A DNA stretch of 64,000 nucleotides from Shewanella hafniensis (lineage in GTDB: Bacteria > Pseudomonadota > Gammaproteobacteria > Enterobacterales > Shewanellaceae). How positions within the stretch are numbered: position 1 is the first letter of the stretch; the number at the start of each line of letters is the position of its first letter. The notes under the pieces were generated by a model that had not been told where the DNA came from, ran no database searches, and saw only the letters and a list, made by a program, of their open reading frames with translations. Shown here piece after piece: positions 36,555 to 47,413 of the stretch. The DNA lies in assembly GCF_019655335.1 (NCBI RefSeq), contig NZ_BPFD01000004.1, positions 62,001 to 126,000 of the forward strand. The letters are read 5' to 3'. Made by a program: the position numbers and the translations under genes.

Positions 36555-37220
36555 CTAGCTGCACAGCTCAAAGTGAGTCTGATAGGTTTGTGCCCAACGC
36601 AACAACTCAACACGATTACGGGACTGGGTTTTACGGAAGATAGAGGAAATATGAGCCTTCACCGTATGTTCGCTGATGCACAATCGGTGGGCGATTTCTT
36701 TATTCCTCGCGCCACTCGACACAAATTGAATGATAGTGCGCTCACGGGAAGTTAGCATCTGCAGCATAGCCACAGTATCGGAGGGCATCTCATTGTTGCC
36801 ATCAAGCTTTTGTACTACACGACGGAACATCTTACTCAGTAGTGTTCTGTCGTACCATAGCTCCTCTGCCACCATTTTACGTAAACCTGTTAACATCAAA
36901 TCCATACGTTGATCGGCAAATAAAATGCCTCGAATGCCAAGTAACATAGCGGACTCTTGATCTAAAGAGTCTCGCTCGACTTGATACAGCGCCACGGGAA
37001 AATGTGACACTAAGCGCGAAGCCAGTAAAGGGATCCCCTTGTTATCGAGTGCAGCGCCTTTTTGGGTGATCAGATAAAAACTTCGACGACTCTTATCTAA
37101 ATCTAATTCCGCCGCATGCTTAACGATACGAGTTTTCAAGCCTATGGATTCAGCGAGTAACGCTAAATGACATGGTGCCGCCATTTGATGTAAAAAAACT
37201 AATTCATTAATTGTGCTCAA
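36555..37220 (-). CDS. csgD: CsgD-like LuxR family transcriptional regulator
   Basis: About 221 residues from a TTG at 37220 with GGAGG seven bases upstream; an ATG 12 codons earlier lacks a site. The N-terminal 140 residues form a receiver-like domain without a clear phosphorylatable Asp pair, as in CsgD. The C-terminal LuxR HTH is TSRERTIIQFVSSGARNKEI then SEHTVKAHISSIFRKTQSRN. It most likely activates csgBA. In E. coli CsgD the region is also activated by c-di-GMP; the window has a GGDEF and an HD-GYP gene elsewhere. Confidence 0.87.
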   Translation of the reverse strand: MSTINELVFLHQMAAPCHLALLAESIGLKTRIVKHAAELDLDKSRRSFYLITQKGAALDNKGIPLLASRLVSHFPVALYQVERDSLDQESAMLLGIRGILFADQRMDLMLTGLRKMVAEELWYDRTLLSKMFRRVVQKLDGNNEMPSDTVAMLQMLTSRERTIIQFVSSGARNKEIAHRLCISEHTVKAHISSIFRKTQSRNRVELLRWAQTYQTHFELCS

Positions 37221-37616
37221 TGACTCTCCTCCCTGAAAAGTATTTTCTATTAGCAAAATGGTATGTTTGACCAGCCTCTTTAGTTAGATTTTTAAACATT
37301 CCATTAACCTAGTTGATTCTGACTAGTTAAAGACTGAAAAACATCACCCAAATGTACTATTCCCTCTTTAATCCTAGTAAGTTCGACTAACTGACGGAAG
37401 ATAATTGGAATAACAGCATAAAACTCCATTAGGTTTAACCGACTCACGAAATCTAGTACTTTCAAACTATGAAGACACCCATCGAAAGTTGCAACACAAA
37501 AATAACACCCAGGCAATAAGAAAGTGTGACAGCTAAATGCCATCACACTCATGTTAGAAGCTTTATGGAAGGATGAACTTATGACTCAAGCTGAAACAAT
37601 CAGCAACTCACGGCCA
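37221..37616. other. Intergenic, about 400 bp, upstream of csgD
   Basis: It holds the csgD promoter and leader. A leftward open frame at 37304-37552 has no ribosome site. Near 37570 AAGGATGAACTT precedes an ATG of a 29-codon rightward frame (37581-37670) that overlaps the next gene; I do not call it. Confidence 0.35.
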
Positions 37617-38225
37617 CTAGCGTCTGAGTTTAAGTGCTGCTATTTGCTTATCTTGAAAACGAGACAATAAAACGAGTGCGACAATTGCGCCAATTAATGC
37701 CATTAACATATCTGATTGAGTGTCCCACACATAGCCTTGGGTACCCAAAAAGGCTTCAGCGCCTTCACCTGTTGCCACTGCAACCCACCATTCAATGAGT
37801 TCATAAAACGCCGAAAACGCGAGCACAAAACATGTGACCAAAAACGCACACCAAGCACTGGGTTTGACCGCTTGATTACGCAGCATAATTTCACGCGCTA
37901 GCATGGCAGGGATAAAACCTTGCGCAAAGTGACCTAACTTGTCGTAATTATTACGTTCTGAACCCATCCAATGGGCAATCGTGTCGAATAATGGCACTTC
38001 AGCATAGGTGTAATGCGCGCCGACAAACAGCACACAGCAATGGGCTAACACTAAAACATACACCAGCGGCGTCAACGGGAAGCGTTTGCGGGTAAAAAAT
38101 AGCAGTGGTACAGCCACTAATGCGGGAGCCGCTTCGAGCCACCAAGTGAAAGGATCTGCGGGATTTATCGCCGACCAAACGAGCACTAAGAGGTAAATAG
38201 CACACCACGCGATTTTGTTATTCAA
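37617..38225 (-). CDS. DUF2238 (YjdF-like) inner membrane protein
   Basis: 202 residues with about five or six hydrophobic segments spread along the chain (IYLLVLVWSAI, ALVAVPLLFF, VYVLVLAHCCVLFVGAHYTY, FLVTCFVLAFSAFYELIEWW, LMALIGAIVALVLLS). Family blocks NNYDKLGHFAQGFIPAM, FYELIEWWVA and YVWDTQSDMLMALIGA are clear. It is a membrane protein of unknown function. A leftward single gene with csgD upstream region on one side and serA on the other. Confidence 0.85.
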   Translation of the reverse strand: MNNKIAWCAIYLLVLVWSAINPADPFTWWLEAAPALVAVPLLFFTRKRFPLTPLVYVLVLAHCCVLFVGAHYTYAEVPLFDTIAHWMGSERNNYDKLGHFAQGFIPAMLAREIMLRNQAVKPSAWCAFLVTCFVLAFSAFYELIEWWVAVATGEGAEAFLGTQGYVWDTQSDMLMALIGAIVALVLLSRFQDKQIAALKLRR

Positions 38226-38379
38226 TGTTTCTTCCTCTTATGCGATATTGTTCTTAATTTAGAATATTAACTTTAGCCATCTAGCCCTCCACACTGAGTA
38301 AAAAAAGTGCTATTTTGGTGGGTGAAGGTTGTCAGCATATCATAAGAAACATTTCTATTAATTAGAGGGTACCCATATC

Positions 38380-39609
38380 ATGGCGAAACATTCGCTGGAC
38401 AAGGATAAGATCAAGATCCTGCTGTTGGAAGGCGTCCACCAATCTGCGGTCGATGTACTTGAGCGTGCGGGATACACCAACATCGAATACCATAAAGCCT
38501 CATTAGGCGATGAAGCATTAATTGAATCCATCAAAGATGCACATTTTGTGGGACTTCGTTCACGTACCCAATTAACTGCAGAGGTGCTGAAACGTGCCGA
38601 GAAGTTGATCGCGATCGGTTGCTTCTGTATCGGAACCAACCAAGTTGATCTTGCCACCGCCGAATCCCTTGGTATCCCAGTATTTAACGCACCATTCTCC
38701 AACACGCGAAGTGTTGCCGAACTCGTGATTGGCGAAATCATTATGCTGATGCGCGGTATCCCTGAGCGTAACGCCATCGCCCACCGTGGTGGCTGGATGA
38801 AAACCGCCGCTGGCAGCTACGAAGTGCGCGGTAAAACCTTAGGCGTAATAGGTTACGGCCATATCGGTACTCAGCTTGGAATTCTGGCTGAAACGCTGGG
38901 CATGCGCGTGGTGTTCTTCGATATCGAAGACAAGCTGCCGCTAGGCAATGCACAACAAATTCATTCAATGGAACAGTTACTGGCGCAGGCTGACGTAGTG
39001 AGTTTACACGTACCTGAAACCCCACAAACCAAAGACATGATAGGCGCAGCTGAATTTGCGGCGATGAAAAAGGGCAGCATCTTTATCAACGCCTCACGCG
39101 GCACTGTAGTCGATATCGAGGCCTTAACGGTCGCACTCAAAGAGCGCCACCTTGCGGGCGCGGCAATTGATGTGTTCCCAGTTGAGCCGCAATCTAATGA
39201 CGATGAATTTATCAGCCCACTTCGAGGTCTTGATAACGTATTGCTGACACCGCATGTGGGCGGCAGTACCGCTGAAGCCCAAGAAAACATTGGTATCGAA
39301 GTCGCTGGCAAGCTCGCTAAATACTCAGACAATGGCTCGACCGTATCTGCAGTTAACTTCCCTGAAGTATCGCTGCCTATGCATAAAGGCACCTCACGCT
39401 TACTGCATATTCACCAAAACCGTCCAGGCGTGCTGATCAAGATCAACCAAGCCTTCTCGGAAAAAGGCATCAACATTGCCGCACAATATCTGCAAACCAC
39501 CGCTGAGATTGGTTATGTGGTCATGGAAGTCGACACTCACCAAGCCGAAGAAGCCTTAGTTGAGTTAAAGGCCATTGAAGGCACACTGCGTACCCGCGTG
39601 CTGTTTTAA
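38380..39609 (+). CDS. serA: D-3-phosphoglycerate dehydrogenase
   Basis: 409 residues. NAD site GYGHIGTQLG near residue 158, catalytic ASRGT (Arg), DVFPVEP (Glu) and LLTPHVGGST (His). A C-terminal ACT domain (about residues 335-409) gives serine feedback inhibition. It makes 3-phosphohydroxypyruvate for serine synthesis. The 3' end carries a 24-bp tandem duplication past the stop, and a strong hairpin follows. Confidence 0.96.
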   Translation: MAKHSLDKDKIKILLLEGVHQSAVDVLERAGYTNIEYHKASLGDEALIESIKDAHFVGLRSRTQLTAEVLKRAEKLIAIGCFCIGTNQVDLATAESLGIPVFNAPFSNTRSVAELVIGEIIMLMRGIPERNAIAHRGGWMKTAAGSYEVRGKTLGVIGYGHIGTQLGILAETLGMRVVFFDIEDKLPLGNAQQIHSMEQLLAQADVVSLHVPETPQTKDMIGAAEFAAMKKGSIFINASRGTVVDIEALTVALKERHLAGAAIDVFPVEPQSNDDEFISPLRGLDNVLLTPHVGGSTAEAQENIGIEVAGKLAKYSDNGSTVSAVNFPEVSLPMHKGTSRLLHIHQNRPGVLIKINQAFSEKGINIAAQYLQTTAEIGYVVMEVDTHQAEEALVELKAIEGTLRTRVLF

Positions 39610-39632
39610 CTGCGTACCCGCGTGCTGTTTAA
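39586..39632 (+). repeat. Tandem duplication of the serA 3' end
   Basis: CTGCGTACCCGCGTGCTG plus TTTTAA (39586-39609) is copied immediately downstream (39610-39632), differing only by one T. The first copy ends the gene; the second is untranslated. Confidence 0.85.
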
Positions 39633-39680
39633 TAGTTAAGCCCAACCGCATTAAGCGTTTTGGCTAAAGAACAAAGACTG

Positions 39681-39722
39681 AGGCGCACATATCATTCATA
39701 GATATGTGCGCCTTATGCTTTT
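39681..39722 (+). terminator. Probable terminator after serA
   Basis: AGGCGCACATATC (39681-39693) and its exact complement (39701-39713) form a 13-bp stem, followed by TATGCTTTT, a weak T-run. Confidence 0.6.
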
Positions 39723-39785
39723 GAGCCAACAGGAATTCCGTTACAATCTAGCCTCTCACATCGCCTTCATTTTCAGGATCTCGCT

Positions 39786-40748
39786 ATGACTATTTCAGTT
39801 TCTACGCCCCATTGGGATCTGGACGCTTCTTTGCCTCCACTCATGCTTGCCAACTTATCTCATATGGGCCTTATCAAAGTGGTTGGAGAACAAGGCCGCA
39901 GTTTCATCCATGGCCAAGTGACCACTGACATCAGCTCATTAGCCGATAATCAATGGCGCTGGGGCGCACATTGCGATCCAAAAGGTAAAATGCTGGCCAG
40001 TTTCAGAACCTTTGCCATCCAAGATGCGCTCTTTATGCTGATGCCAAAGGATACCATCGAAGTCGATTTACCCCAGTTACAAAAATATGCCGTGTTTAGC
40101 AAAGCCACCTTAAGCAATGCATCCGCTGAATGGACTCTACTAGGGGTCGCCGGTGAACAAGCAAGCCTGTTTGTACACGAACATTTTGGCGACATTCATC
40201 AAGAATTCACGCCCATTGAACATGGCGCGATTTTAAAAGACGCTGACCGTTTCATTTTAATGTTAACCCCAGAGGCTGCCGCAGCTTTAGTGGCCAAATC
40301 AAAGCTAAGCGTATTTGATGCCAGTGCTTGGCAAGCGTTAGAAATCACCGCGGGTTATCCCAACCTTGCCGCCAGCCATGCCAGCCAATACGTACCGCAG
40401 ATGTGCAATCTACAAGCGGTTAACGGCATTAGCTTCAATAAAGGCTGTTACATGGGGCAAGAAACCATAGCGCGGATGAAGTATCGCGGTGGTAATAAAC
40501 GCGCCCTGTATATTCTGCGCGGCCATACTGATCAGCAAATCAGCCTTGAGTCTGGCCTTGAAATCGCGATGGAAGATGGCTTTCGCCGTGGCGGCCATAT
40601 TATTGAGTTTGTACAGCGCAGCAACCAAGTGTTGTTAACCGCAGTACTTGCCAACGATACCGAAAGCGATGCTAAACTGCGTTTTGCCGATGATGAGCAA
40701 TCAAGCTTAACCATTCAAGCTCTTCCCTACTCATTAGACGAAGCGTAA
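39786..40748 (+). CDS. ygfZ: YgfZ, tRNA-modifying/Fe-S maintenance protein
   Basis: 320 residues. The key motif NKGCYMGQETIARMKYRG (KGCYxGQE) is present near residues 218-235, with the folate-binding fold of GcvT relatives before it (VVGEQGRSFIHGQVTTDI). Folate-dependent YgfZ helps maintain Fe-S cluster enzymes such as MiaB. Rightward single gene, with a strong bidirectional terminator downstream. Confidence 0.93.
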   Translation: MTISVSTPHWDLDASLPPLMLANLSHMGLIKVVGEQGRSFIHGQVTTDISSLADNQWRWGAHCDPKGKMLASFRTFAIQDALFMLMPKDTIEVDLPQLQKYAVFSKATLSNASAEWTLLGVAGEQASLFVHEHFGDIHQEFTPIEHGAILKDADRFILMLTPEAAAALVAKSKLSVFDASAWQALEITAGYPNLAASHASQYVPQMCNLQAVNGISFNKGCYMGQETIARMKYRGGNKRALYILRGHTDQQISLESGLEIAMEDGFRRGGHIIEFVQRSNQVLLTAVLANDTESDAKLRFADDEQSSLTIQALPYSLDEA

Positions 40749-40790
40749 GGCTTTGATTTAATAAAATACTATTAGAGATTGAAACAGAAT

Positions 40791-40811
40791 AAAGGCGCCA
40801 ATGGCGCCTTT
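40791..40811. terminator. Bidirectional terminator between ygfZ and the HD-GYP gene
   Basis: AAAGGCGCC (40791-40799), loop AAT, GGCGCCTTT (40803-40811). It serves both convergent transcripts. Confidence 0.85.
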
Positions 40812-40840
40812 AACTTATCTTGTACTCAAGCATTCGAGTA

Positions 40841-41856
40841 TCAGTTTTCCAAATAAGTATCTCGAATAGCGATCGCCTCAGGCAGGATTTCTTTAAACAT
40901 TTCCACCAGCTTAGGATCGAAATGTTTTCCTGCTTGATTGTCAAATAACTCCATCGTCGCTTCGATCGTCCAAGCCTGTTTATAGGGCCTTTGCGAAGTC
41001 AAGGCATCGAACACATCGGCAATCGCAGTGATACGCCCTTCAAGGGGAATATCCTCTCCCACCAAGCCATTAGGGTAACCTGAACCATCCCACTTCTCAT
41101 GGTGAGTTAAGGCGATACGACGGGCCATCTGCAATAACGGACACTATGTTCCCCGATAATTTCGGCGCCGATAGCGGCATGTTGCTGCATGATGCGCCAC
41201 TCCTCGGCATCAAGCTTACCCGGCTTTTTCAGCACAGCATCGGGGGTGCCGATTTTACCGATATCGTGCATCGGCGCCGCATTAAAAATTAAGTCGCAGA
41301 AAGTACTAGGTAACCCAAGCTTTATCGCCAATATTCGGGCGTAGTGGCTCATGCGTACCACATGTAAACCTGTCTCGTTGTCCTTATATTCGGCGGCGCG
41401 ACCGAGACGGCGGATGATCTCAAAACGGGTTTCTTCTAACTCGTGGGTACGGATTTTAACTTGTTGTTCGAGTAGGCGTTTTTGATCATAGAGCGCAAGA
41501 TGGGTTTTCACTCGCGCCTTAACCACAGGCGCACTCACGGGCTTAGTGATGTAATCCACTGCACCCAAAGCAAACCCTTGGGCTTCGTCGGAGGATTCAG
41601 ATAAAGCAGTCACAAAAATGATTGGAATATGGCTGGTCAGCGGATCTTGCTTTAGCAGTTTGCAGACCTCATAGCCATTCATTCCCGGCATCATCACATC
41701 AAGCAGAATTAAGTCTGGCCGCGACTTTGCCACTAAGGCTAACGCCCTTGGCCCGTCGATCGCCACTTTGACTTTATAGTCATCACCCAAAATACCGATC
41801 AAAATATCGATATTCTCCGGTGTGTCATCGACGACTAATATTGTTGCCTTTTCCAT
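40841..41856 (-). pseudogene. Response regulator with HD-GYP domain, split by a 1-base frameshift
   Basis: From the ATG at 41856 (GGAG six bases upstream) the frame encodes a receiver domain (VVDDTPENIDILIG, phospho-Asp in LILLDVMMPGMNG, Thr in VTALS, Lys in YITKPV), a short coiled coil, then the start of the HD-GYP domain (APMHDIGKIGTPD). Near 41138-41145 the frame breaks: EIIGEHS is followed by SPLLQMARRI-type sequence only in the next frame, consistent with one missing base. The second frame (to 40841) holds HHEKWDGSGYPNGL, GRITAIADVFDALTS and the rest. The intact protein would be an RpfG-type c-di-GMP phosphodiesterase of about 338 residues. The hybrid kinase upstream is its likely partner. 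A sequencing error is possible. Confidence 0.85.
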
Positions 41857-41899
41857 TAACAACTCCACTTCATGCGTTTGAATTCAGTGTGCTACTTTT

Positions 41900-44800
41900 T
41901 TATCCTAACTGAGCAATGACATCATCAATCAAGTCGATCGCCTCATCAAACTGGTACTGATTAATCATAGACAAGGCAGGGCTTAACGCTTGCCACATTG
42001 CACTACTCACCTGTGGCTTTAAGGCATCAATCTTTGCCACTGCACTGGCATCGGCATCATCTAAGTTCTGCCGCAAGGCCTGTAATGCCGCCCTTAAATC
42101 TTCAGCAGATAATAAATCAACGGCTTGGGGTTCGGCTTGATTTACCGCTGCGGGTTTGGCGTATTCAATCGCATCGCAAATAGAAGCCACTAGCGGTTGA
42201 ATTTGAACTAACTCATCTTCAAAGGGCGCATTCTCAGTTAAATGCAACTCAAGTAAACGCGCTAACTCCACCAATTTAGCCGAGCTTAAATTGCCCGCTA
42301 AGCCTTTAAGGGTATGGGCAATACGCACCGCATCTTCGACTTGATTCGCCGCGATGGCTTTGCGAACCTGTTCCACCACATTACGCTGACTGCTCACAAA
42401 ACGATCAAATATACGTTGATAAAGCCGCGTCGAGTGTTGCACCAGTTGCAAACCTCTATCGATATCCAGCTCTGGATGCTCTGGCCACTTAAGCAATACG
42501 GTTTGTTCTGCACTATTGCCTGCCTCACCCTTAGTGTTACTCAATATCGATTGAGTAAAGGTATCTACTGCAGCCGTTTCTGATGCGGGTGCGAGGTATT
42601 TCAACAGGGTTTGATAGAGAACATTCACTTCTATCGGTTTGGCTATATGGTCGTTCATGCCCGCCCTGATGCACATGTCCCTATCACCCGCCATCGCATT
42701 GGCTGTCATGGCGACGACAGGTAAATTTGCCAACTCAGGCCTTTTTCTTATCGCCTGAGTGGCTTGATAGCCATCCATCACCGGCATTTGGCAGTCCATT
42801 AATACTAGATCGAAATGCTGCTGCGACAGTTTGTCTAAGGCGATTTGACCATTGGTCGCTATGGATAAAATAATCCCCACTTGCTCTAAAAACTCGCTGG
42901 CGACTTCGAGATTCATCTCGTTATCTTCCACTAATAGGATACGTTTTCCTTGCAGTGGCACTAACAACTGCGGAGCCAACTCTTCGGTGCGGCGCCTCAC
43001 GGGCAATATGCCTTCGCGGCCAATCGCATTCATTATGCCATCGAGTAAGCGTGAGGCACTGATGGGTTTACTGATGTATCCCGCTAAAGCCAGTTGCTCA
43101 ATTTGAGTGAGGAACTCATGATCCGCATGGGCAGAGACCATTAAAATTTTGGGCTGAGACTGAGGTTGTGTTTGAGATTGCGACTGAGTCTGAGTCTGAA
43201 TCTGAGTCTGAGCCTGCAATTGGATTTGACGCGCGGTTTCCAGCCCATCCATGTTAGGCATTTTCCAATCGATTAACGCCACTTCATAGGCTTGCAATAA
43301 ACAGCGGTTTATCGCTTCTTCACCCGAGCGCACTGTATCGACCCTAAAGCCCATACTTTCGAGTGTAGTGCGCATAATATCTCTGGCGGTCGCGTTATCA
43401 TCGACCACCAGCACAGACATGCCTTCAAGCTCTTGTTCGAGGACTAATTTCTGACCATCGGAAATGTGCAACTTAACTGTGAAATAAAAAGTGCTGCCAT
43501 GACCGAACTGACTTTCAACCCCTATCTTCCCGCCCATCAGTTCGACGAGCTGCTTACAAATAGCCAAACCTAAACCTGTGCCACCGTATTTACGGGTGGT
43601 TGAAGTATCCGCCTGGGTAAAAGATTTAAATAATTTTGCTTGCTGCTGCTCAGTTAAGCCTATGCCACTGTCACGCACACTAAAACGCAGCACGACATCA
43701 TCATCTTGCTGCTCAACTAAACTGAGCGACAGCAAGACCTCACCGCGTTCGGTGAACTTAATGGCGTTATTCATCAGGTTAATCAACACTTGGCCTAATC
43801 GCAGCGAATCCCCTAACAGATAACGAGGCACGTTGGGCGCAACGGCGAACAATAATTCAATCTGCTTATGGGCGGCTTTCTCAGAGAACATATCGCTGAG
43901 ATCTTCCAACATAGTATCGAGCTGAAATGGGACTGAATCTATGTCTAACTTACCCGCCTCAATCTTTGAGAAATCCAGAATATCATTGATAATTGACAGC
44001 AAAGATTGCGATGCCCGCTCAATCTTCTCCACATAATTCTTCTGTTTTTTATCTAACTCGGTCTGTAAGCACAGCTGGGACATGCCAATAATGGCATTCA
44101 TTGGGGTGCGGATTTCGTGGGACATATTCGCCAAGAAGTCGCCCTTGGCTTTACTGGCCGCATCGGCTTGCTCTTTGGCGAGTAGTAGTTCATCTGAGAG
44201 CAATTTAAGTTCTGTCATATCGACCATACTGATCACGGCCGATTCAAATTGCCCTTGGGCATCAAGCAATGCCGACACATTGACTGTCATCCACAAAGGT
44301 GCACCGGAAGGACGAATAAAACTGCGCTCACCGCGATAATGATCAATTTTACCTTCAACCAACTCCTGAAATTGCGCCTTGGCTATGGGTTGATCTTGCT
44401 CACTGAGAACCTCAAAAATAGCAGTATTACGTAAATGGTTACGTGACAGCGCCATATCTGCACAGAATTGGTCATTACAATCTAAAATAACGCCTTTAAT
44501 ATCCACATTGACTATGCCAATGGTCGCCCCATCGAACAGCGCCTTAAAGTGCGCCTCACTGAGGGCTAACTCTTGCTCTATGGTTTTACGTTGGGTAATG
44601 TCCATCACATAACCATTCCACGTGATGGCACCCTCTTCACCCAAATGACCGCTCGCGCCCGCTTCCATCCAACGTATGCTGCCATTGGGGTGGCGATAAC
44701 GAAACTCGCGTATCCATTGCAGTCTGTCTTCACTCTGACCCGACAATGCCCGCACAACATCTGGCCTTTCTTCGTCAAAAATCCGCTCGGCTATGATGTC

Positions 44801-47272
44801 AAAATTACTCATCAGATCATCGCGATGCAGCCCTAGCATCTTCATTGCCGCACCAGAGAGGAAGGTAAATCTTCGGTCTGTGGGCGATTGCCACTGCAAT
44901 TGATACACAGTGCAAGGAATAGACTCAGTAATATTGGTCATCTGTTGACGCGATTGCTCTAACTGTACCAGCGCGAGTTTACTCTCGGTAATATCGTCGA
45001 TACTGCCGTCAAACCAGAGTGGAATGCCCTCTTCGGTATAACTCGCCTTACCTTTCTCATGTACCCAGCGAATACTGCCATCGCGGTGGCGAATACGATA
45101 TTCCACTTCAAAGGTTTCTTGCTGCGCGAGTGCTCTATCAATATGCAAATGACAGGTAGGCCTATCCTCCTCTAAAATCAGCGAAGCAAAGGTACGTTGG
45201 CGATTTTCAATAAACTGACTCGCTGCATAACCCGTAATCTCGGCAATATTGTCACTGATATATTCCATGAACCATACATCCCCGATGCGAGTCCGATAAA
45301 CAGCGCCGGGAATATTCGTCACTAGCCCACGAAAACGCTGTTCGCTATCACGGATCTTCTGCTCAACGGCCAGTTTTTGTGTCATATCGCGTATTGAAGC
45401 CGCCACTTGCCTTTGTCCATCAAAGGCGGTGGGAAGAATACTCAGCGCTATTTCCGCAATAAATTCATTACCATCGGCTTTTAACGCCCGCACATGACGG
45501 GCATTTGCCATACTTCTATCACGGCCTTCACGCAGGAATGTTTGCCGTTCAAGTACATGCCTTTCTCCCAATTCTTGCGGCAATAACGCCTCAACCTGCA
45601 ACCCCAGCATAGCGCCCGTTTCGTATCCAAATAGCTGCAGACAGCGACTGTTAGTGAACACGATTTGCCCTAGCTCATCGACAATCAACATGGCCTCGGG
45701 CGCGGCTTCCAGTACCGCATTTGACCAGACCGCCGCCGAGAACTGCTCTGTGACATCGGTAAATAACATCTCCACCGACATTAACTCATTGGTGTCAGAC
45801 ATTAATGGTTGCATAAACACATCGAGCCTTCTTAAATGCCCTTGATCATCCAGCATTTCCACTTGATGCGAAGGAACATTTTGGCCTTTTAAAGCCAAAT
45901 CAGTGTATTGCCAGTTTTTCTCATTGAGGGGATTGGCCGAAAACAGTCTTTGATATTTGCGCTTGAGCAGATCAGGGGAGATCCCCAGCACCTTAGTCAC
46001 GCCCTCACTCACCTGTGCCAGCTGGCCGTCAGGACCGAGGGAACAATAGAAAGACTTATCGCTCATACCATCAATCAAACGAGCAAAGCGGTTGCCACGG
46101 GAATCAAGAATGGCTTGCTCACGTTCGGCGAGTAATTCCGCCATTTGATTGAAGGTATTGCTCAGTGTCACAATCTCACTTACAGCACCTTTAGGTACAA
46201 TGAGCTGCTGGGTTTTACCCTGTCCAAAGGACAAGATACCCGACTCGAGTAGCTCTAAGGGCCGAGTCAGCCGCTTAGCGGCCAGATAGCAAGTCAACAA
46301 TAATAAAAGGGTTAGCAAACTCAAATTGAGTATTATGGATGCCATATCATCGAGCAGGGAACTGAATAATTCTTGCTCTGGCGCTAGCACTATGACGCGC
46401 CATTTTAGCTGCGGAACGGTTGCAATACTCGCGAGGTAAACCACATCCTTATCGTCAACAAACCTTGCCTGACCATCAAGTCCTTTCGCTTGTAAGGCCC
46501 AAAAGTCAGCATTCCTGTATTTATTTTTATCGAGCCACTGTGTTGAAGTCGTGGCCAACACTTTTTCCCTATCGACATGATAAATCAGTCGCCCTTGATC
46601 GTCTAAAACCACCAGCCGATTAGGCGCAATTCCTAATTGCTTTGGCAAGCCATCTAAGGCTAAGTCAACCGTCGCGACACCAAAATAATGCTCGGCCTCA
46701 CCAAAGGGAGCCGAATAAGTCACCATCAGAATATTGCCCGCCCCCTCATCAAAGTATGCCTTTGACCAGTAGCCCGCCGCTTGATTGATGGCATTGTTCC
46801 ACCAATCCCAAGTGCCATCGGTATAATCGTAACCCTCGGCACCAATATCGAGATAATGGAGATCGTCGCTACCACTGGTGTCGCGGTAAACATAGGGAGA
46901 AAAGAGTTTGCGATTGGGGAAGGTGTTGGGTTTAAACGCGACTGCGGAGCCAAAGAAATCAGGATTACGTTTGAGTCGATTCATCAAGACACTTTTAACG
47001 CTCTCAGTGTCATTCATATCTTCTTTGCTTGACAAAAAACCAATAAAATCAGCAAGGCCTTGGGTATTAGCTTGTGCGTGCTCGAGTAACAATTGCAGAC
47101 GCGAAGCCGAGTGACTCGCCTCCTGCGTAAGGCTATGGTAAAGCCGATTCTCTGTGGAGAGATAACTAAACCAAGCATTGACAGCATAAACGCTCGCCAT
47201 GATTAAAATGAGAGGCAAGGCTATGTGGGATAAGATTCTGCTGCGAAAAGTACGAAGTTTACTTTTGTCCAT
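41900..47272 (-). CDS. Giant hybrid sensor histidine kinase (dCache-HAMP-PASx5-HisKA-HATPase-REC-REC-HPt)
   Basis: 1790 residues from ATG 47272 (AAGG nine bases upstream; an upstream ATG within the leader palindrome is less likely). Order: TM1 (about 13-34), periplasmic dCache-like sensor (to about 305), TM2 (about 310-331), HAMP, five PAS/PAC units (about 400-1030, each ending in DITE/DMTQ-like linkers), HisKA with His1052 in NMSHEIRTP, HATPase ([14 protein letters not shown]), receiver 1 (Asp1335 in ALIDWKMP), receiver 2 (Asp1493 in LVLMDCQMP), HPt with His1653 in AHTLKGLAG. It can run a full phosphorelay. The HD-GYP regulator gene follows 43 bp downstream. Receiver 1 has a Gln/Thr/Ser-rich insertion ([15 protein letters not shown]). 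Confidence 0.93.
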   Translation of the reverse strand: MDKSKLRTFRSRILSHIALPLILIMASVYAVNAWFSYLSTENRLYHSLTQEASHSASRLQLLLEHAQANTQGLADFIGFLSSKEDMNDTESVKSVLMNRLKRNPDFFGSAVAFKPNTFPNRKLFSPYVYRDTSGSDDLHYLDIGAEGYDYTDGTWDWWNNAINQAAGYWSKAYFDEGAGNILMVTYSAPFGEAEHYFGVATVDLALDGLPKQLGIAPNRLVVLDDQGRLIYHVDREKVLATTSTQWLDKNKYRNADFWALQAKGLDGQARFVDDKDVVYLASIATVPQLKWRVIVLAPEQELFSSLLDDMASIILNLSLLTLLLLLTCYLAAKRLTRPLELLESGILSFGQGKTQQLIVPKGAVSEIVTLSNTFNQMAELLAEREQAILDSRGNRFARLIDGMSDKSFYCSLGPDGQLAQVSEGVTKVLGISPDLLKRKYQRLFSANPLNEKNWQYTDLALKGQNVPSHQVEMLDDQGHLRRLDVFMQPLMSDTNELMSVEMLFTDVTEQFSAAVWSNAVLEAAPEAMLIVDELGQIVFTNSRCLQLFGYETGAMLGLQVEALLPQELGERHVLERQTFLREGRDRSMANARHVRALKADGNEFIAEIALSILPTAFDGQRQVAASIRDMTQKLAVEQKIRDSEQRFRGLVTNIPGAVYRTRIGDVWFMEYISDNIAEITGYAASQFIENRQRTFASLILEEDRPTCHLHIDRALAQQETFEVEYRIRHRDGSIRWVHEKGKASYTEEGIPLWFDGSIDDITESKLALVQLEQSRQQMTNITESIPCTVYQLQWQSPTDRRFTFLSGAAMKMLGLHRDDLMSNFDIIAERIFDEERPDVVRALSGQSEDRLQWIREFRYRHPNGSIRWMEAGASGHLGEEGAITWNGYVMDITQRKTIEQELALSEAHFKALFDGATIGIVNVDIKGVILDCNDQFCADMALSRNHLRNTAIFEVLSEQDQPIAKAQFQELVEGKIDHYRGERSFIRPSGAPLWMTVNVSALLDAQGQFESAVISMVDMTELKLLSDELLLAKEQADAASKAKGDFLANMSHEIRTPMNAIIGMSQLCLQTELDKKQKNYVEKIERASQSLLSIINDILDFSKIEAGKLDIDSVPFQLDTMLEDLSDMFSEKAAHKQIELLFAVAPNVPRYLLGDSLRLGQVLINLMNNAIKFTERGEVLLSLSLVEQQDDDVVLRFSVRDSGIGLTEQQQAKLFKSFTQADTSTTRKYGGTGLGLAICKQLVELMGGKIGVESQFGHGSTFYFTVKLHISDGQKLVLEQELEGMSVLVVDDNATARDIMRTTLESMGFRVDTVRSGEEAINRCLLQAYEVALIDWKMPNMDGLETARQIQLQAQTQIQTQTQSQSQTQPQSQPKILMVSAHADHEFLTQIEQLALAGYISKPISASRLLDGIMNAIGREGILPVRRRTEELAPQLLVPLQGKRILLVEDNEMNLEVASEFLEQVGIILSIATNGQIALDKLSQQHFDLVLMDCQMPVMDGYQATQAIRKRPELANLPVVAMTANAMAGDRDMCIRAGMNDHIAKPIEVNVLYQTLLKYLAPASETAAVDTFTQSILSNTKGEAGNSAEQTVLLKWPEHPELDIDRGLQLVQHSTRLYQRIFDRFVSSQRNVVEQVRKAIAANQVEDAVRIAHTLKGLAGNLSSAKLVELARLLELHLTENAPFEDELVQIQPLVASICDAIEYAKPAAVNQAEPQAVDLLSAEDLRAALQALRQNLDDADASAVAKIDALKPQVSSAMWQALSPALSMINQYQFDEAIDLIDDVIAQLG
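43153..43220 (-). repeat. Hexanucleotide-like repeat inside receiver 1 of the hybrid kinase
   Basis: Imperfect TCTGAG/ACTGAG units repeat about ten times in frame and encode alternating Gln-x residues between the phospho-Asp and the next strand. Multiples of six keep the frame. Confidence 0.7.
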
Positions 47273-47294
47273 GCGTCGCCTTAAAGTCCTCGAT

Positions 47295-47328
47295 TTTATA
47301 TGCACTATTTTTAAATAGTGCATATAAA
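47295..47328. promoter_or_regulatory. Perfect 16-bp-arm palindrome before the hybrid kinase
   Basis: TTTATATGCACTATTT (47295-47310) and its exact complement (47313-47328) with a two-base loop lie 22 bp upstream of the start codon, in the leader. They could be an operator or an RNA hairpin that affects expression of the kinase-regulator operon. Confidence 0.55.
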
Positions 47329-47413
47329 GTAAACCAAGAAACCAGTGACGACAATGCGAACGTTAAAATAATGTGAAGTAATTTATTGTTTTAACAACAC
47401 TAATAAGCCGTCT

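Noticed and set aside
37304..37552. 82-codon minus-strand open frame before csgD
   Set aside because: No ribosome site and Cys/Phe-rich composition typical of chance frames in AT-rich DNA.
37581..37670. 29-codon plus-strand frame after AAGGATGAACTT
   Set aside because: It has a fair ribosome site but overlaps the DUF2238 gene end and lacks any other support.
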